Positions 49,521-59,814 of a DNA stretch of 64,000 nucleotides are shown here, piece after piece. The notes beneath the pieces are model-generated. The model made no database searches. It had not been told where the DNA came from and saw nothing but the letters and a program-made list of their open reading frames with translations. Each line of letters begins with the position of its first letter. The first letter of the stretch is position 1. This DNA is from Phycisphaerales bacterium (GTDB lineage Bacteria > Planctomycetota > Phycisphaerae > Phycisphaerales > UBA1924). Position numbers and translations under genes: made by a program. The stretch spans positions 248,001 to 312,000 of the forward strand of contig JAJDDC010000096.1 of assembly GCA_029260515.1 (NCBI GenBank), read 5' to 3'.

Positions 49521-50319
49521 GGGTTTTACGGTATCGCGCCCCGCGCTCGGCCGCGAGACGCGGCGCGGGCCTGAGATACTCCGCATCCGGGCGCCGGGCA
49601 CAACGGTCGTGTTCGAGTTGGTCCGGGCGCCCGGCGGCGAACTCATGGACGGCGCGGGCGAGCCGGTCGTCGTCGGCGGGATGTGGGTGCTCACAACCGA
49701 GGTGACGTGGGACCTGTACGACGTGTACCTGTACGCGCTCGACGAGCCGGAGGGCGGGGAGGGAGCCGGCGCGGACGCGGTGACACGCCCGAGCAAGCCG
49801 TACGTTCCCCCGGACCGGGGTTTCGGGCACGCGGGGTACCCGGCAATCGGGATGACGCGGCACGCGGCCGAGTCGTTCTGCGTGTGGCTCGAGGCGAAGA
49901 CCGGGATCCCGGCGCGCCTGCCAACGCCCGACGAGTGGACCCTGCTCGCACGCGGGGCGGACATCGCGGAGGGATGGACCGCAGAGAACGCGGGCGGGAC
50001 GACACATCCGGTCGGGAAAAAATCGGCGAGCGGCCCGGGCCTCCACGACATGATCGGCAACGTCGCAGAGTGGGTCGCGACGCGGGAGGGGCGCCCGGTC
50101 GCGATGGGCGGGAGCTACCGCGACGCGGCGGAGGACAACGGCCCAGATTCGTCCCAAACACAAACATCCGCGTGGAACACATCGGACCCGCAGATCCCGA
50201 AGAGCAGATGGTGGCTGGCGGACTGCTCGTGGGTGGGGTTCCGGTTCGTTGTGGATGCGGAGAAGATGCCAGCGGAGATTCTGGACGCACAGAACGAGGA
50301 GCCGGCGGATGACGAGTGA
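49465..50319 (+). CDS. Exported SUMF1/formylglycine-generating-enzyme-like domain protein
   Basis: 284 residues with a likely signal peptide (MLVCTVACLTGFTVSRPALG from an internal Met at residue 10; start taken at 49465 with GGAG upstream, alternative 49492). SUMF1 fold motifs are present: GMWVLTTEVTWDLYDVYL, IGMTRHAAESFCVWLEAKTG, LPTPDEWTLLARG, GNVAEWV, GGSYRD and VGFRFV. The catalytic Cys pair of true formylglycine enzymes is not visible and no sulfatase is near, so it is probably a non-catalytic or different-function member. Its stop overlaps the next gene by 11 bases. Confidence 0.82.
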   Translation: MTRAAVRRTMLVCTVACLTGFTVSRPALGRETRRGPEILRIRAPGTTVVFELVRAPGGELMDGAGEPVVVGGMWVLTTEVTWDLYDVYLYALDEPEGGEGAGADAVTRPSKPYVPPDRGFGHAGYPAIGMTRHAAESFCVWLEAKTGIPARLPTPDEWTLLARGADIAEGWTAENAGGTTHPVGKKSASGPGLHDMIGNVAEWVATREGRPVAMGGSYRDAAEDNGPDSSQTQTSAWNTSDPQIPKSRWWLADCSWVGFRFVVDAEKMPAEILDAQNEEPADDE

Positions 50320-51655
50320 GCACGGTGACGCGGGGCGTGGGTTGACAAGGCGGGAGTTTGTCGCGACGGGCGCCGCCATCGGGGCGGCGGGGCTGCTGGC
50401 GCCCGGGGCGCTCGCGGCGCGGGCCGGCTCGCGCCGGGCGGACGAGCTACGCGTGGGTGTCGTCGGGTGCGGCGGACGCGGGACGGGGGCGGTGGTCCAG
50501 GCGCTCAAGGCGGACCGGGGCGCCCTGCTCTGGGCGATGGGGGACGTGTTCGGCGAGCGGATCGAGTCGTGCCTCGGGTACACACGCGCGGCGATGGAGG
50601 AACTGGACCTGGAAGGAGCGACGACGAGCTGGGGTGAGAAGATCCGTGCGGACAAGTCCAGGCGATTCGTTGGGCTCGATAGCTTCCAGGGCGTGCTGGA
50701 CTCGGGCGTGGATGTGGTGCTGCTGACGACACCGCCCGCGTTCCGGCCGCAGCACCTCGCGGCGGCGGTTGATGCGGGCGTGCACGTGTTCTGCGAGAAG
50801 CCGGTCGCGGTAGACGCGCCCGGCGTGCGTTCTGTGCTCGAGTCGGCGCGGGCGGCGAGACGGGCGGGGCTTTCGCTCATGTCCGGGTTCTGCTGGCGGT
50901 ACCAGGACCAGGTCCGTGAGTGTTTCGAGCATCTGGCGGCGGGCGGGATCGGCGACGTGCACACGATCCAGACCACGTACAACACGAACGGCTGGGTTGC
51001 TCCCAACCCACGGCAGGACGGGTGGTCGGACACGGAGTTCCAGCTCCGCAACTGGCAGTACTTCACGCCAATCTCGGGCGACCACATCGTCGAGCAGGCG
51101 GTGCACGCGATCGACTGGATCGGGTGGGCGATGGGCGACGCGCCGCCCGAGCGGTGCTGGGCGGTGGGGGGGCGTTCGACGCGCCCGGACACGCCCGAGA
51201 CGGGGAACGTGTGGGACAACTTCGCGATCACATACGAGTACTCGGGCGGGGTGCGGGCGTACCACACGTGCCGTCACTGGCCCAACACGGCGTCGGACAA
51301 CTCGGCGTACTTCCTGGGCTCGCAGGGGCGGTGCGTGATGCAGCCGTGGACGGGGCGGCATGAGGTGATGGGCGAGCGACCGTGGAAGGGCTCGGCGCCC
51401 GGCAACGACATGTACCAGCGCGAGCACGACGTGCTCTTCAAGTCCATCCGCGACGGCGCGCCCGTGAACGACGGAGAGCGGATGTCGCGGACGACGCTGC
51501 TGGCGATAATGGGGCGGATGGCGGCGTACACCGGGCAGGTCGTGTCGTGGGTTCAGGCGATGGAGAGCGGGCAGGACCTGAATCCCGAGCCCTGGGCGAT
51601 GGGGGTACGGGAGACGCCGAGCATCGCTGTGCCGGGGACGAGGCCCTTGATATGA
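50309..51655 (+). CDS. Tat-exported Gfo/Idh/MocA oxidoreductase 1
   Basis: 448 residues. The Tat signal TRREFVATGAAIGAAGLLAPG (about 13-33) is followed by the NAD(P)-binding motif GVVGCGGRGTGA and the catalytic-region CEKPVAVD. The C-terminal domain has SGDHIVEQAVHAIDW. The family oxidises or isomerises sugars, often through 3-keto intermediates; the Tat signal implies export with bound cofactor. The ATG overlaps the SUMF1-domain gene by 11 bases, with GGAG 8 bases upstream. It is followed by a TIM-barrel gene. Confidence 0.85.
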   Translation: MTSEHGDAGRGLTRREFVATGAAIGAAGLLAPGALAARAGSRRADELRVGVVGCGGRGTGAVVQALKADRGALLWAMGDVFGERIESCLGYTRAAMEELDLEGATTSWGEKIRADKSRRFVGLDSFQGVLDSGVDVVLLTTPPAFRPQHLAAAVDAGVHVFCEKPVAVDAPGVRSVLESARAARRAGLSLMSGFCWRYQDQVRECFEHLAAGGIGDVHTIQTTYNTNGWVAPNPRQDGWSDTEFQLRNWQYFTPISGDHIVEQAVHAIDWIGWAMGDAPPERCWAVGGRSTRPDTPETGNVWDNFAITYEYSGGVRAYHTCRHWPNTASDNSAYFLGSQGRCVMQPWTGRHEVMGERPWKGSAPGNDMYQREHDVLFKSIRDGAPVNDGERMSRTTLLAIMGRMAAYTGQVVSWVQAMESGQDLNPEPWAMGVRETPSIAVPGTRPLI

Positions 51656-51665
51656 GGAGCGTGGT

Positions 51666-52637
51666 GTGACAAGCAGGCGAGCGTTTCTGGCGGCGACGGG
51701 TGTTGCGGCGGCGGGCGCGGTGATCGGCGGCGCGAGGGCGTCCGTGTCGGGACGGCACGCCTCGCAGCCCGGTGGCGCCAAGCGGATCCGCAAGGCGCTC
51801 AAGTACGGCATGATCGGCGCGGGCGAGATTGTCCGCGACAAGTTCGAGATCGCGATGCAGGCCGGCTTCGAGGGCGTCGAGCTCGACAGCCCGGGCGAGC
51901 TGGACAAGGACGAGGTGCTGCGGGCCAAGGAGGCGACCGGGATCGAGATCCCGGGCGTCGTCGATTCGGTGCACTGGAACTCGACGCTGAGCGACCCCGA
52001 TCCGGCAGTGCGGGCGGAAGGGCGGCACGCGTTGGAGCGTGCGGTGTTCGATTGCCGTGATTACGGCGGGACGACGGTGCTGCTCGTACCGGGGGTCGTG
52101 AACGAGCACGTCTCGTACGCCCAGGCCTGGCACAACTCACAGGAGCAGCTCCGGCGTGCGCTGCCCGTCGCGCAAGAAGCGGGTGTACTGATCGCGATCG
52201 AGAACGTCTGGAATAACTTCCTGCTCGGGCCGGTCGAGGCGCGGGACTACATCGACACACTCGCGGGTGGAGAGCGGGCGCAGATGGTGCATTGGCCAGA
52301 TCCGCAGCGAGAGTATGTGCGATTCCGCCCGATCGGCTGGTACCTCGACATCGGCAACCTCTGGCATTCCGGCTGGCCCGGGCACTGGATCGAGCTGCTC
52401 GGCCCCCGGATTCTCAGGCTCGACATCAAGGGCTACTCGCGGGCCAGGGCGGACAAGGAGGGCAAGTGGGCGGGCTTCGGCGTCGAGATCGGCGACGGCG
52501 ACATCCCCTGGGAAAGCGTCGTCAAGGCCCTGGACGAGATCGGATATCGTGGCTGGGCGACGGCGGAAGTGGCTGGCGGCGACCTCGACCGCCTCAAGGA
52601 CATCAGCGCCCGGATGGACCGGGTCCTGCAGCTGTAG
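51666..52637 (+). CDS. Tat-exported TIM-barrel sugar isomerase/epimerase-like protein 1
   Basis: 323 residues from a GTG start. The Tat signal (SRRAFLAATGVAAAGAVIGG) is followed by an AP-endonuclease-2-like TIM barrel. Probable metal ligands are Glu in AIENVWNN, Asp in YLDIGNLWH and Glu in TAEVAGG. It probably acts on a keto or aldo sugar. It lies between two Gfo/Idh genes (10 and 9-base gaps) and so is in one operon with them. Confidence 0.8.
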   Translation: MTSRRAFLAATGVAAAGAVIGGARASVSGRHASQPGGAKRIRKALKYGMIGAGEIVRDKFEIAMQAGFEGVELDSPGELDKDEVLRAKEATGIEIPGVVDSVHWNSTLSDPDPAVRAEGRHALERAVFDCRDYGGTTVLLVPGVVNEHVSYAQAWHNSQEQLRRALPVAQEAGVLIAIENVWNNFLLGPVEARDYIDTLAGGERAQMVHWPDPQREYVRFRPIGWYLDIGNLWHSGWPGHWIELLGPRILRLDIKGYSRARADKEGKWAGFGVEIGDGDIPWESVVKALDEIGYRGWATAEVAGGDLDRLKDISARMDRVLQL

Positions 52638-52646
52638 GTGATTGTC

Positions 52647-53924
52647 ATGAATGACTGGACGCGACGGGAGATGATCAAGGCGGGGGCGCTGGGCGTGGGG
52701 GCGCTGGTGTCGCCCGCGTTCGCCTCGAGGCTTGCGCGGGGCGGTGACGATCGGATCGGCGTGGGCCTGATCGGGTGCGGCGGGCGCGGGACGGGCGCGG
52801 CCTGGAACGCGCTGGAGGCCGACCCGGCGGTCAAGATCGTCGCGATGGCGGACGTGTTTCAGGACCGCCTCGACGGCTCGTTGGGCCATCTCACCGACGA
52901 GGCCGCGTGGGATGGTCGGATCGATGTTCCCGTCGAGCGTCGGTTCACGGATTTTGACGCGTACAAACAACTGCTGGCGCTGGACGACGTGGACTATGTC
53001 TGCATCGCGACGCCGCCGCACTTCCGCCCGATCCACTTCGAGGAGGCGGTCCGCCGGGGCAAGCACGTGTTCATGGAGAAGCCGGTCGCGGTGGACCCGG
53101 CCGGCATCCGCCGCGTGATCGCGGCGGCGAGGAAGGCCGGTACGACCGGGCTTTCGGTCGTCGCGGGCACGCAGCGCCGGCACGAGCGGTGCTACCTGGA
53201 TCTGATCGACCGCGTACGCTCGGGCCAGCTCGGCGAGATCGTCTCCGCCTCGTGCTACTGGAACCAGGGCGGGCTCTGGGTCCACGACCGTCAGCCAAGC
53301 GAGACGGACATGGAGTACCAGCTCCGCAACTGGCTGTACTTCTGCTGGCTCTCGGGCGACCACATCTGCGAGCAGCACATCCACAACCTCGATGTCATCA
53401 ACTGGGCGATGGACGCGACGCCCGTCAAGGCGATGGGGATGGGCGGGCGCGAGGTGCGGACGGGCGAGCGGTACGGCAACATCTTCGACCACTTCGCCGT
53501 CGAGTACGAGTACCCGGGCGGCGTGCGTGTGCAGAGCATGTGCCGCCAGATCGACGGGTGCGCCGGGCGCGTGGACGAGCGTCTGACGGGCACGAAGGGT
53601 TCGGCGATCGCCTGGCCGGGCCGCGCGGAGATCCGTGGCGAGAACGACTGGACATTCGAAGGCGACAACCCGAACCCGTACATGGTCGAGCACAGGGACC
53701 TGATCGCGTCGATCCGAGGATCGGAGCCGTACCTCAACGAGGGCGAGCGTGTCGCGCACAGCACCCTCACGGCGATCATGGGGCGGATGAGCGCGTACAC
53801 GGGCAAGGAGGTCACCTGGGAGCAAGCGCTGGCGTCCGAGCTGGACCTGTCGCCGGCGGCGTACGAGTTCGGGTCGCTCGAGACGGACCCGGCGCCCACG
53901 CCCGGTCGGACCGCACTGATCTGA
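52647..53924 (+). CDS. Tat-exported Gfo/Idh/MocA oxidoreductase 2
   Basis: 425 residues from the ATG at 52647 (TRREMIKAGALGVGALVSPA Tat signal). It carries GLIGCGGRGTGA, the MEKPVAVDPAGIR segment, SGDHICEQHIHNLDVINW and a C-terminal GRMSAYTGKEVTWEQA. It is paralogous to oxidoreductase 1 but only moderately similar. It belongs to the same operon. The upstream in-frame GTG at 52638 is less likely, since an AGGTG precedes the ATG. Confidence 0.87.
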   Translation: MNDWTRREMIKAGALGVGALVSPAFASRLARGGDDRIGVGLIGCGGRGTGAAWNALEADPAVKIVAMADVFQDRLDGSLGHLTDEAAWDGRIDVPVERRFTDFDAYKQLLALDDVDYVCIATPPHFRPIHFEEAVRRGKHVFMEKPVAVDPAGIRRVIAAARKAGTTGLSVVAGTQRRHERCYLDLIDRVRSGQLGEIVSASCYWNQGGLWVHDRQPSETDMEYQLRNWLYFCWLSGDHICEQHIHNLDVINWAMDATPVKAMGMGGREVRTGERYGNIFDHFAVEYEYPGGVRVQSMCRQIDGCAGRVDERLTGTKGSAIAWPGRAEIRGENDWTFEGDNPNPYMVEHRDLIASIRGSEPYLNEGERVAHSTLTAIMGRMSAYTGKEVTWEQALASELDLSPAAYEFGSLETDPAPTPGRTALI

Positions 53925-53934
53925 GGAACGCGAT

Positions 53935-54864
53935 ATGCGCAGGCGTGAGTTTCTAGCCGGGGTTGGTGGGGCGGCGGTTTCCGTGACGGGTGCGTCACGG
54001 CTCGCGCGCGCAGGCGTGACGAGCGGGGCGAAGGACGGGACGGTGGGCGAGAAGTTTACTATGGCCTTCGCACCGCACTTCGGGATGTTCCGCCATCACG
54101 CGGGCGACGACCCTGTCGCGCAGCTCGAGTTCGCCGCGGGCGAGGGGTTTACCGCCTGGGAGGACAACGGGATGTCGGGGCGGAGTCCGGAGGAGCAGAC
54201 GCGGATCGCCGAGGCGATGGAGCGGCTGGGCATCCGCATGGGCGTGTTCGTGCTCAACCCTACGACGGCCTGGGGCGCGACCTTCTCGCGTGGCGCCAAG
54301 GAAGATCGCGTCAAGTTCCTCGCAGAGGCAAAGCGGGCGGTTGACGTCGCGAAACGCGTGAACGCGACGTGGATGACGGTCGTCCCCGGCACGCGCGAGC
54401 CGCGGCTGGACATGGGCTACCAGACGGCGCACGCGATCGACCAGCTCCGGGCCGCGTGCGAGATCTTGGAGCCGCACGGGCTCGTGATGGTGCTCGAGCC
54501 ACTCAACCCGATCAACCACCCCAACATGCTGCTGGCGAAGATGGCCCACGCGTACGAGGTCTGCCGGGGCGTGGACTCGCCGTCGTGCAAGATTCTGTGC
54601 GACCTGTACCACCAGCAGGCGACCGAGGGGAACCTGATCAACAACATCGACAGCTGCTGGGACGAGATCGCGTACTTCCAGCAGGGCGACCACCCGGGGC
54701 GCAACGAGCCGACCACAGGCGAGGTGAACTACGCCAACGTCTTCGGGCACATCAAGGGCAAGGGGTTCGCCGGCGTTCTGGGCATGGAGCACGGGAACAG
54801 CAAGCCCGGCAAAGCGGGCGAGCGGGCGGTCATCGAGGCCTACAGAGCATGCGACCCGGGCTGA
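53935..54864 (+). CDS. Tat-exported hydroxypyruvate isomerase-like TIM-barrel protein 2
   Basis: 309 residues. The Tat signal RRREFLAGVGGAAVSVTGA is followed by a Hyi-like TIM barrel: VLEPLNPINHPN (catalytic Glu region), CDLYHQQATEGNL and GDHPGRNEPTTGEVNY, the last very typical of hydroxypyruvate isomerase. Export of such an enzyme is unusual, so a sugar substrate outside the cytoplasm is more likely than hydroxypyruvate. Starts 10 bases after oxidoreductase 2. Confidence 0.83.
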   Translation: MRRREFLAGVGGAAVSVTGASRLARAGVTSGAKDGTVGEKFTMAFAPHFGMFRHHAGDDPVAQLEFAAGEGFTAWEDNGMSGRSPEEQTRIAEAMERLGIRMGVFVLNPTTAWGATFSRGAKEDRVKFLAEAKRAVDVAKRVNATWMTVVPGTREPRLDMGYQTAHAIDQLRAACEILEPHGLVMVLEPLNPINHPNMLLAKMAHAYEVCRGVDSPSCKILCDLYHQQATEGNLINNIDSCWDEIAYFQQGDHPGRNEPTTGEVNYANVFGHIKGKGFAGVLGMEHGNSKPGKAGERAVIEAYRACDPG

Positions 54865-54890
54865 GACGCCCGGATTCGACGGAGCACGAG

Positions 54891-56141
54891 ATGATGATGC
54901 GAGCGTGTGTGTGTGTTGGCGGCGCGGTTCTCCTTTCGGGTGTCACGGCCGGCTGTCGGAGCTGCCCGACGGGCAAGGAGGACACCTCGGCCCGCGTCGC
55001 CGACGGTTGGGTGGATCTCTTCAACGGCGAGAACCTCGACGGCTGGACCGTCACGGGCGCGACCAGGGACGCGTGGGCTGTCGAGGGCGGCGAACTCATC
55101 ACCGCCAAGCCCGGCGAGGGCTGGTGGCTCCGTACCGACCGCATGTACCGCGACTTCGAGCTGACGCTCGACTTCTGGATGCCCGAGGGCGGCAACTCGG
55201 GCCTGGGCCTCCGCGGCACGTCGCACGGCGATCCCGCGTTCTCCGGCATCGAGGTCCAGATCCTCGACACGCACGGGCAGTCGCCGGACGTGCACAACTG
55301 CGGCGCCGTCTACGAGGCGATTGCACCTTCCAGCATGGCCGTCAAGCCCGCCGGCGAGTGGAACACCTACCGCGTCCGGCTCGTGGGCGAAACGCTCGAC
55401 GTCTGGCTCAACGGCGTGCACATCCAGGACGCGCAGAAGCTGGACGGCCGCGGTTACTACCGCGAGCCTGTCAACACGCTGCCTCTGAACACACGCGCAA
55501 CGACAGGCTACATCGCGCTCCAGGACCACGGACACCCGTTCCGCTACCGCAACATACGGATCAAGGACCTTTCGCCCGACCCGGAGCCAAAGGGCATGCG
55601 CGACCTGATCCGGGGCGAGGACGACAAGGCGCCCGAGGGCTGGTTCAGCGAGGACGCGACGATCTGGACGATCGTGGACGGCACGATCATCGGGCGCGAC
55701 GGGCCCGGGCACCTGTTCAGCGACGACGAGTTCACAGACTTCGAGATGCGGACGCTCGTGCGTGTCAACGAGCGGGGCAACTCGGGGATCTACTACCACG
55801 CCCAGCCCAACCCCGACCCCAACAACCCGTGGCCCGCGGGGTACGGCTACGAGGCCCAGGTCGATCAGCACGACGCGAAGAACTACACCGGGTGCATCTA
55901 CAACACCGCGTGGCCCGAGTCGGGACCCGGCAAAGACGGGCCGATCACGCGCGACGGCGCGTGGTTTGATTACCGGATCCGGGCCGAGGGCGACCGCGTC
56001 CGGACGTGGATCAACGGCATCCTGTTCGTGGACGCACGACTCGACGAGTTCGAGTCGGGGCGCTTCGCGCTGCAGGGGCACCACCCGGGCAACGTGATCG
56101 AGTTCAAGGATTTTCGGGTACTCGAACTGTCGGGGGAATGA
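54891..56141 (+). CDS. Lipoprotein with two DUF1080 (3-keto-disaccharide hydrolase-type) domains
   Basis: 416 residues with a lipobox (LLSGVTAGC). Two tandem DUF1080 units follow: WVDLFNGENLDGWTV ... FWMPEGGNSGLGLRG (about 39-225) and a second with EGWFSEDATIWTIVDG ... RGNSGIYYHAQ (about 240-416). The fold resembles glycoside-binding beta-sandwiches, and DUF1080 proteins are linked to hydrolysis of 3-keto-glycosides. The partners in this operon are the oxidoreductases, which could make the 3-keto sugars. Start supported by GGAGCACGAG before ATG. Confidence 0.87.
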   Translation: MMMRACVCVGGAVLLSGVTAGCRSCPTGKEDTSARVADGWVDLFNGENLDGWTVTGATRDAWAVEGGELITAKPGEGWWLRTDRMYRDFELTLDFWMPEGGNSGLGLRGTSHGDPAFSGIEVQILDTHGQSPDVHNCGAVYEAIAPSSMAVKPAGEWNTYRVRLVGETLDVWLNGVHIQDAQKLDGRGYYREPVNTLPLNTRATTGYIALQDHGHPFRYRNIRIKDLSPDPEPKGMRDLIRGEDDKAPEGWFSEDATIWTIVDGTIIGRDGPGHLFSDDEFTDFEMRTLVRVNERGNSGIYYHAQPNPDPNNPWPAGYGYEAQVDQHDAKNYTGCIYNTAWPESGPGKDGPITRDGAWFDYRIRAEGDRVRTWINGILFVDARLDEFESGRFALQGHHPGNVIEFKDFRVLELSGE

Positions 56142-56144
56142 ACC

Positions 56145-57149
<1,005 letters not shown>

Positions 57150-57221
57150 GGTCTGGCTCCTCGGGCCCGGATGGTACCAACGCGTTGCAGGGCGGCGGCG
57201 CGCGGTCGCGATGGATCCCGG

Positions 57222-57227
57222 TAGACT
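57222..57227 (+). promoter_or_regulatory. Putative -10 box (TAGACT) for the MFS transporter gene
   Basis: TAGACT, 35 bases before the ATG at 57263, in the divergent gap to the TIM-barrel gene. GAGGGGATC gives a weak ribosome-binding site. Confidence 0.3.
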
Positions 57228-57262
57228 CGCCGCTCGTCCGTACGAGCCGAGGGGATCTCGCC

Positions 57263-58903
57263 ATGACAGACGCCGCCAAGCCCGTGCCTCCCCTGGTCCG
57301 CACCAGACTGTCGGTGATGATGCTCTTGCAGTACGCGATCTGGGGGGCGTGGCTGCCGTTGTTATGGCCGTTCTTGGAGAACCACCGCGGCTTCACTGGC
57401 TCGCAGATCGGTGACATGTTCGCGGTCGGGGCGGTGGGGGCGATCGTGGCGCCGTTCATCGCGGGGCAGATCGCCGACCGGTACTTTCCGACACAGTGGT
57501 TTCTCGGGATCAGCCACATCGTGGGTGGGGCGCTGGTCTGGTTCTTGGCGAGCATCGACAGCTACTGGGGCTTCCTGGCCTTCTCGCTCGCGTATTCGGT
57601 GATCTATGCGCCGACGCTCTCCCTGACCAACTCGATCTCTTTCCACCACCTCCCGGACAGGGACAGGGACTTCGGCAAGGTCCGTGTCTGGGGCACGGTC
57701 GGTTGGATCATCGTGGGCATCGGGATCGGTCAATGGCTACTGGCGACGTGGACGCCGGATCAGAACGACCCCGCGCGCGGGGTTTCCGTCGTCGAGATCG
57801 TCGATGACCCGGGAGCGAATGTGCCCCGGGCGATCGGAGCGAACCCCGAGCAGCTCGGGCGGTTCCTGACCGTGGAGTGGATCGAGCAGGAGCGGGGAGT
57901 CGTGCTCAACACCGCCCTCGAGGCGCTTCTGACCGACGCGGAGTTGGACGTGCCGCGCATCGAGGTCGATGGTTCGCCGCAGCTTGATCGGAACGCCGCG
58001 GTGGCGCTGCTCGGCCTGTCGCCCGAGGAGATCCGGGCGATCGAGATCGAGGGGATGGGGCCGGCCATCGTGGCGGGCGCCCAGCACGCTGGGATGGCCG
58101 ACGCGTTCCGTGTGAGCGCCCTGCTCGGCGTGCTGATGGGGCTGTTCTGCTTCACACTCCCGCACACCCCGCCGGCCCGTGGGGCGGCGAGGGCGAACGC
58201 GGCGTGGGAGGCGATCCGCGAGGTACGGCGTCAGCCGTTGCTGACGCTGTTCCTGCTGGCCGTCCCGATCTCGTGCGTCCATCAGTTCTATTTCGTGCAT
58301 ACGGCGGCGTTCCTGGGCGGGATCCAGTCCGAGACGGCCGACCAGATCAACCGCGTGTTCGGCGTGGGCGGCGGCGGGCTCATGACGGTCGGGCAGATGG
58401 TCGAGATCGCGGTGCTCGCGCTCATGCCGCTGGTCGCGAAACGTCTGTCTCGCAAGACACTGCTCGCCGCGGGCATCATCGCGTATGCACTCCGGATGGC
58501 GTTGTTCGCATACGCCGGCGCGATCTCTGGCTCGACAGGCATCCCGGAGGTTGCCATCGCGATGTCCGGGACAGCCCTGCACGGGTTCTGCTTCGGCTGC
58601 TTCATTTTCGTCGCGTTTATGGTGGTGGACGAGGAAACCACGCCCGACGTGCGGGCGAGCGCCCAGAGCCTGTTCAATCTGGTCATCGTCGGCATCGGCA
58701 TCATCGTCGGGAGCAAGATCGCCGGCTGGGTCTCCGATTGGGCCAAGGTCGATGGTGTCACCGACTACACGAAGTTGTTCGGCGTCCCGATGTGGGCGTC
58801 GATCGCTTGCCTGGTCGTGCTGCTGGTGATGTACCCAAGGCGGGGGCGGTTCGAACGGACCGGGTCCGAGCCGGCCGCGTCCGGGGATTCGCGGGCGACG
58901 TGA
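57263..58903 (+). CDS. MFS transporter, nucleoside:H+ symporter-like, with large central loop
   Basis: 546 residues with about 12 TM helices. The N-terminal half ([37 protein letters not shown]) and C-terminal half ([21 protein letters not shown]) resemble the NupG/nucleoside proton symporter group. The usual cytoplasmic loop between helices 6 and 7 is enlarged to about 120 hydrophilic residues (about 180-300, Glu/Asp-rich). It probably imports a sugar or nucleoside produced by the surrounding oxidoreductase/TIM genes. Start at 57263 because the family N-terminus fits. Confidence 0.83.
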   Translation: MTDAAKPVPPLVRTRLSVMMLLQYAIWGAWLPLLWPFLENHRGFTGSQIGDMFAVGAVGAIVAPFIAGQIADRYFPTQWFLGISHIVGGALVWFLASIDSYWGFLAFSLAYSVIYAPTLSLTNSISFHHLPDRDRDFGKVRVWGTVGWIIVGIGIGQWLLATWTPDQNDPARGVSVVEIVDDPGANVPRAIGANPEQLGRFLTVEWIEQERGVVLNTALEALLTDAELDVPRIEVDGSPQLDRNAAVALLGLSPEEIRAIEIEGMGPAIVAGAQHAGMADAFRVSALLGVLMGLFCFTLPHTPPARGAARANAAWEAIREVRRQPLLTLFLLAVPISCVHQFYFVHTAAFLGGIQSETADQINRVFGVGGGGLMTVGQMVEIAVLALMPLVAKRLSRKTLLAAGIIAYALRMALFAYAGAISGSTGIPEVAIAMSGTALHGFCFGCFIFVAFMVVDEETTPDVRASAQSLFNLVIVGIGIIVGSKIAGWVSDWAKVDGVTDYTKLFGVPMWASIACLVVLLVMYPRRGRFERTGSEPAASGDSRAT

Positions 58904-58912
58904 TTTCGAGCA

Positions 58913-59731
58913 TCACTCGGCGCTGGCGTGCCGGCGGGCGATCTTCGCGGCCGTCTTGACGTCCTCGATCCTGTGATCGCCCGCCTCGCGCTCGATGATG
59001 ACCGGCACGCCCGGGGCGAGCATGCGGAAGTATGCATCCCAGTCCACGTGCCCCGCGCCCGCCGGGACCTCGGTACCCCAGGCGTCGAGCAACCCGCTCG
59101 GGACCGCATCCTTCATGTGGGCCTGCACGACTCGGTCGCCGAGGAGTTCCAGAGCGGCGATCGGGTCGCCCGAGCCGTACAGCAGCATGTTCGCGGGATC
59201 GAAGTTGACGCCGACACTGCGCATGCTCGGCGCTTCGAGCACCTGGCGGAGCGCGGATGCGGATTCCTGCCCGGTCTCCAGTCCGATGCGGACGCCGGCA
59301 TCGCCGAACACATGGGCGACCTGTGCGATACGGGCGATCATTGTCGCGCGGAGGGGGTCGTCCGCGGCCTCGGGGATGAAGCCCGCGTGGAGGGTGACGA
59401 GATCGATGCCGAGCTTGCGCGAGATATCTGCGTTCGCGCGGGCGGCGGCGAGGTTGGCTTCCCAGTGCTGGTCCGGTCGGAGGCCGCCGGTGCGCCGGAT
59501 GGAGTCGATGGACGTGTAGTCCTCGCCGAACGTCGCCATCATGCCGCTGACGATCTCGATGCCCGCATCGGCGAGCACGGGGCGTGTATCGTCCGGGGGC
59601 CATTGCCCTATCCGGATCGGATCGAGCGCGAGTTGGACCGCCGAGAGTCCGCACTCGAGGACACGCTGGACCAGCATTGCTGGCGACTCGGGCCGCAGCG
59701 ACCACGAGCAAACCCCGATTATGTGGCTCAT
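58913..59731 (-). CDS. Cytoplasmic TIM-barrel sugar isomerase/epimerase-like protein 4
   Basis: 272 residues, no signal peptide. AP-endonuclease-2-type TIM barrel: GVCSWSLRPESP, TLHAGFIPE, GLETGQE (metal Glu), NFDPANMLLYG (metal Asp), AHMKDAV and IEREAGDHR (metal Glu). Substrate unknown; lies between the MFS gene (9-base convergent gap) and divergent oxidoreductase 3. Confidence 0.85.
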   Translation of the reverse strand: MSHIIGVCSWSLRPESPAMLVQRVLECGLSAVQLALDPIRIGQWPPDDTRPVLADAGIEIVSGMMATFGEDYTSIDSIRRTGGLRPDQHWEANLAAARANADISRKLGIDLVTLHAGFIPEAADDPLRATMIARIAQVAHVFGDAGVRIGLETGQESASALRQVLEAPSMRSVGVNFDPANMLLYGSGDPIAALELLGDRVVQAHMKDAVPSGLLDAWGTEVPAGAGHVDWDAYFRMLAPGVPVIIEREAGDHRIEDVKTAAKIARRHASAE

Positions 59732-59741
59732 CGTGCCCTCT

Positions 59742-59769
59742 TTGCACCCATGGGGTCAGATGCTACTCT
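59742..59769 (+). promoter_or_regulatory. Putative promoter for Gfo/Idh oxidoreductase 3
   Basis: TTGCAC at 59742-59747 and TACTCT at 59764-59769, spacer 16, in the 83-base divergent gap with TIM-barrel gene 4. The gene start has AGGAG at 59802-59806. Confidence 0.4.
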
Positions 59770-59814
59770 GGCGACTCCGGCCCTTCCGCGGCCCGACGCC
59801 CAGGAGCACCAGAG

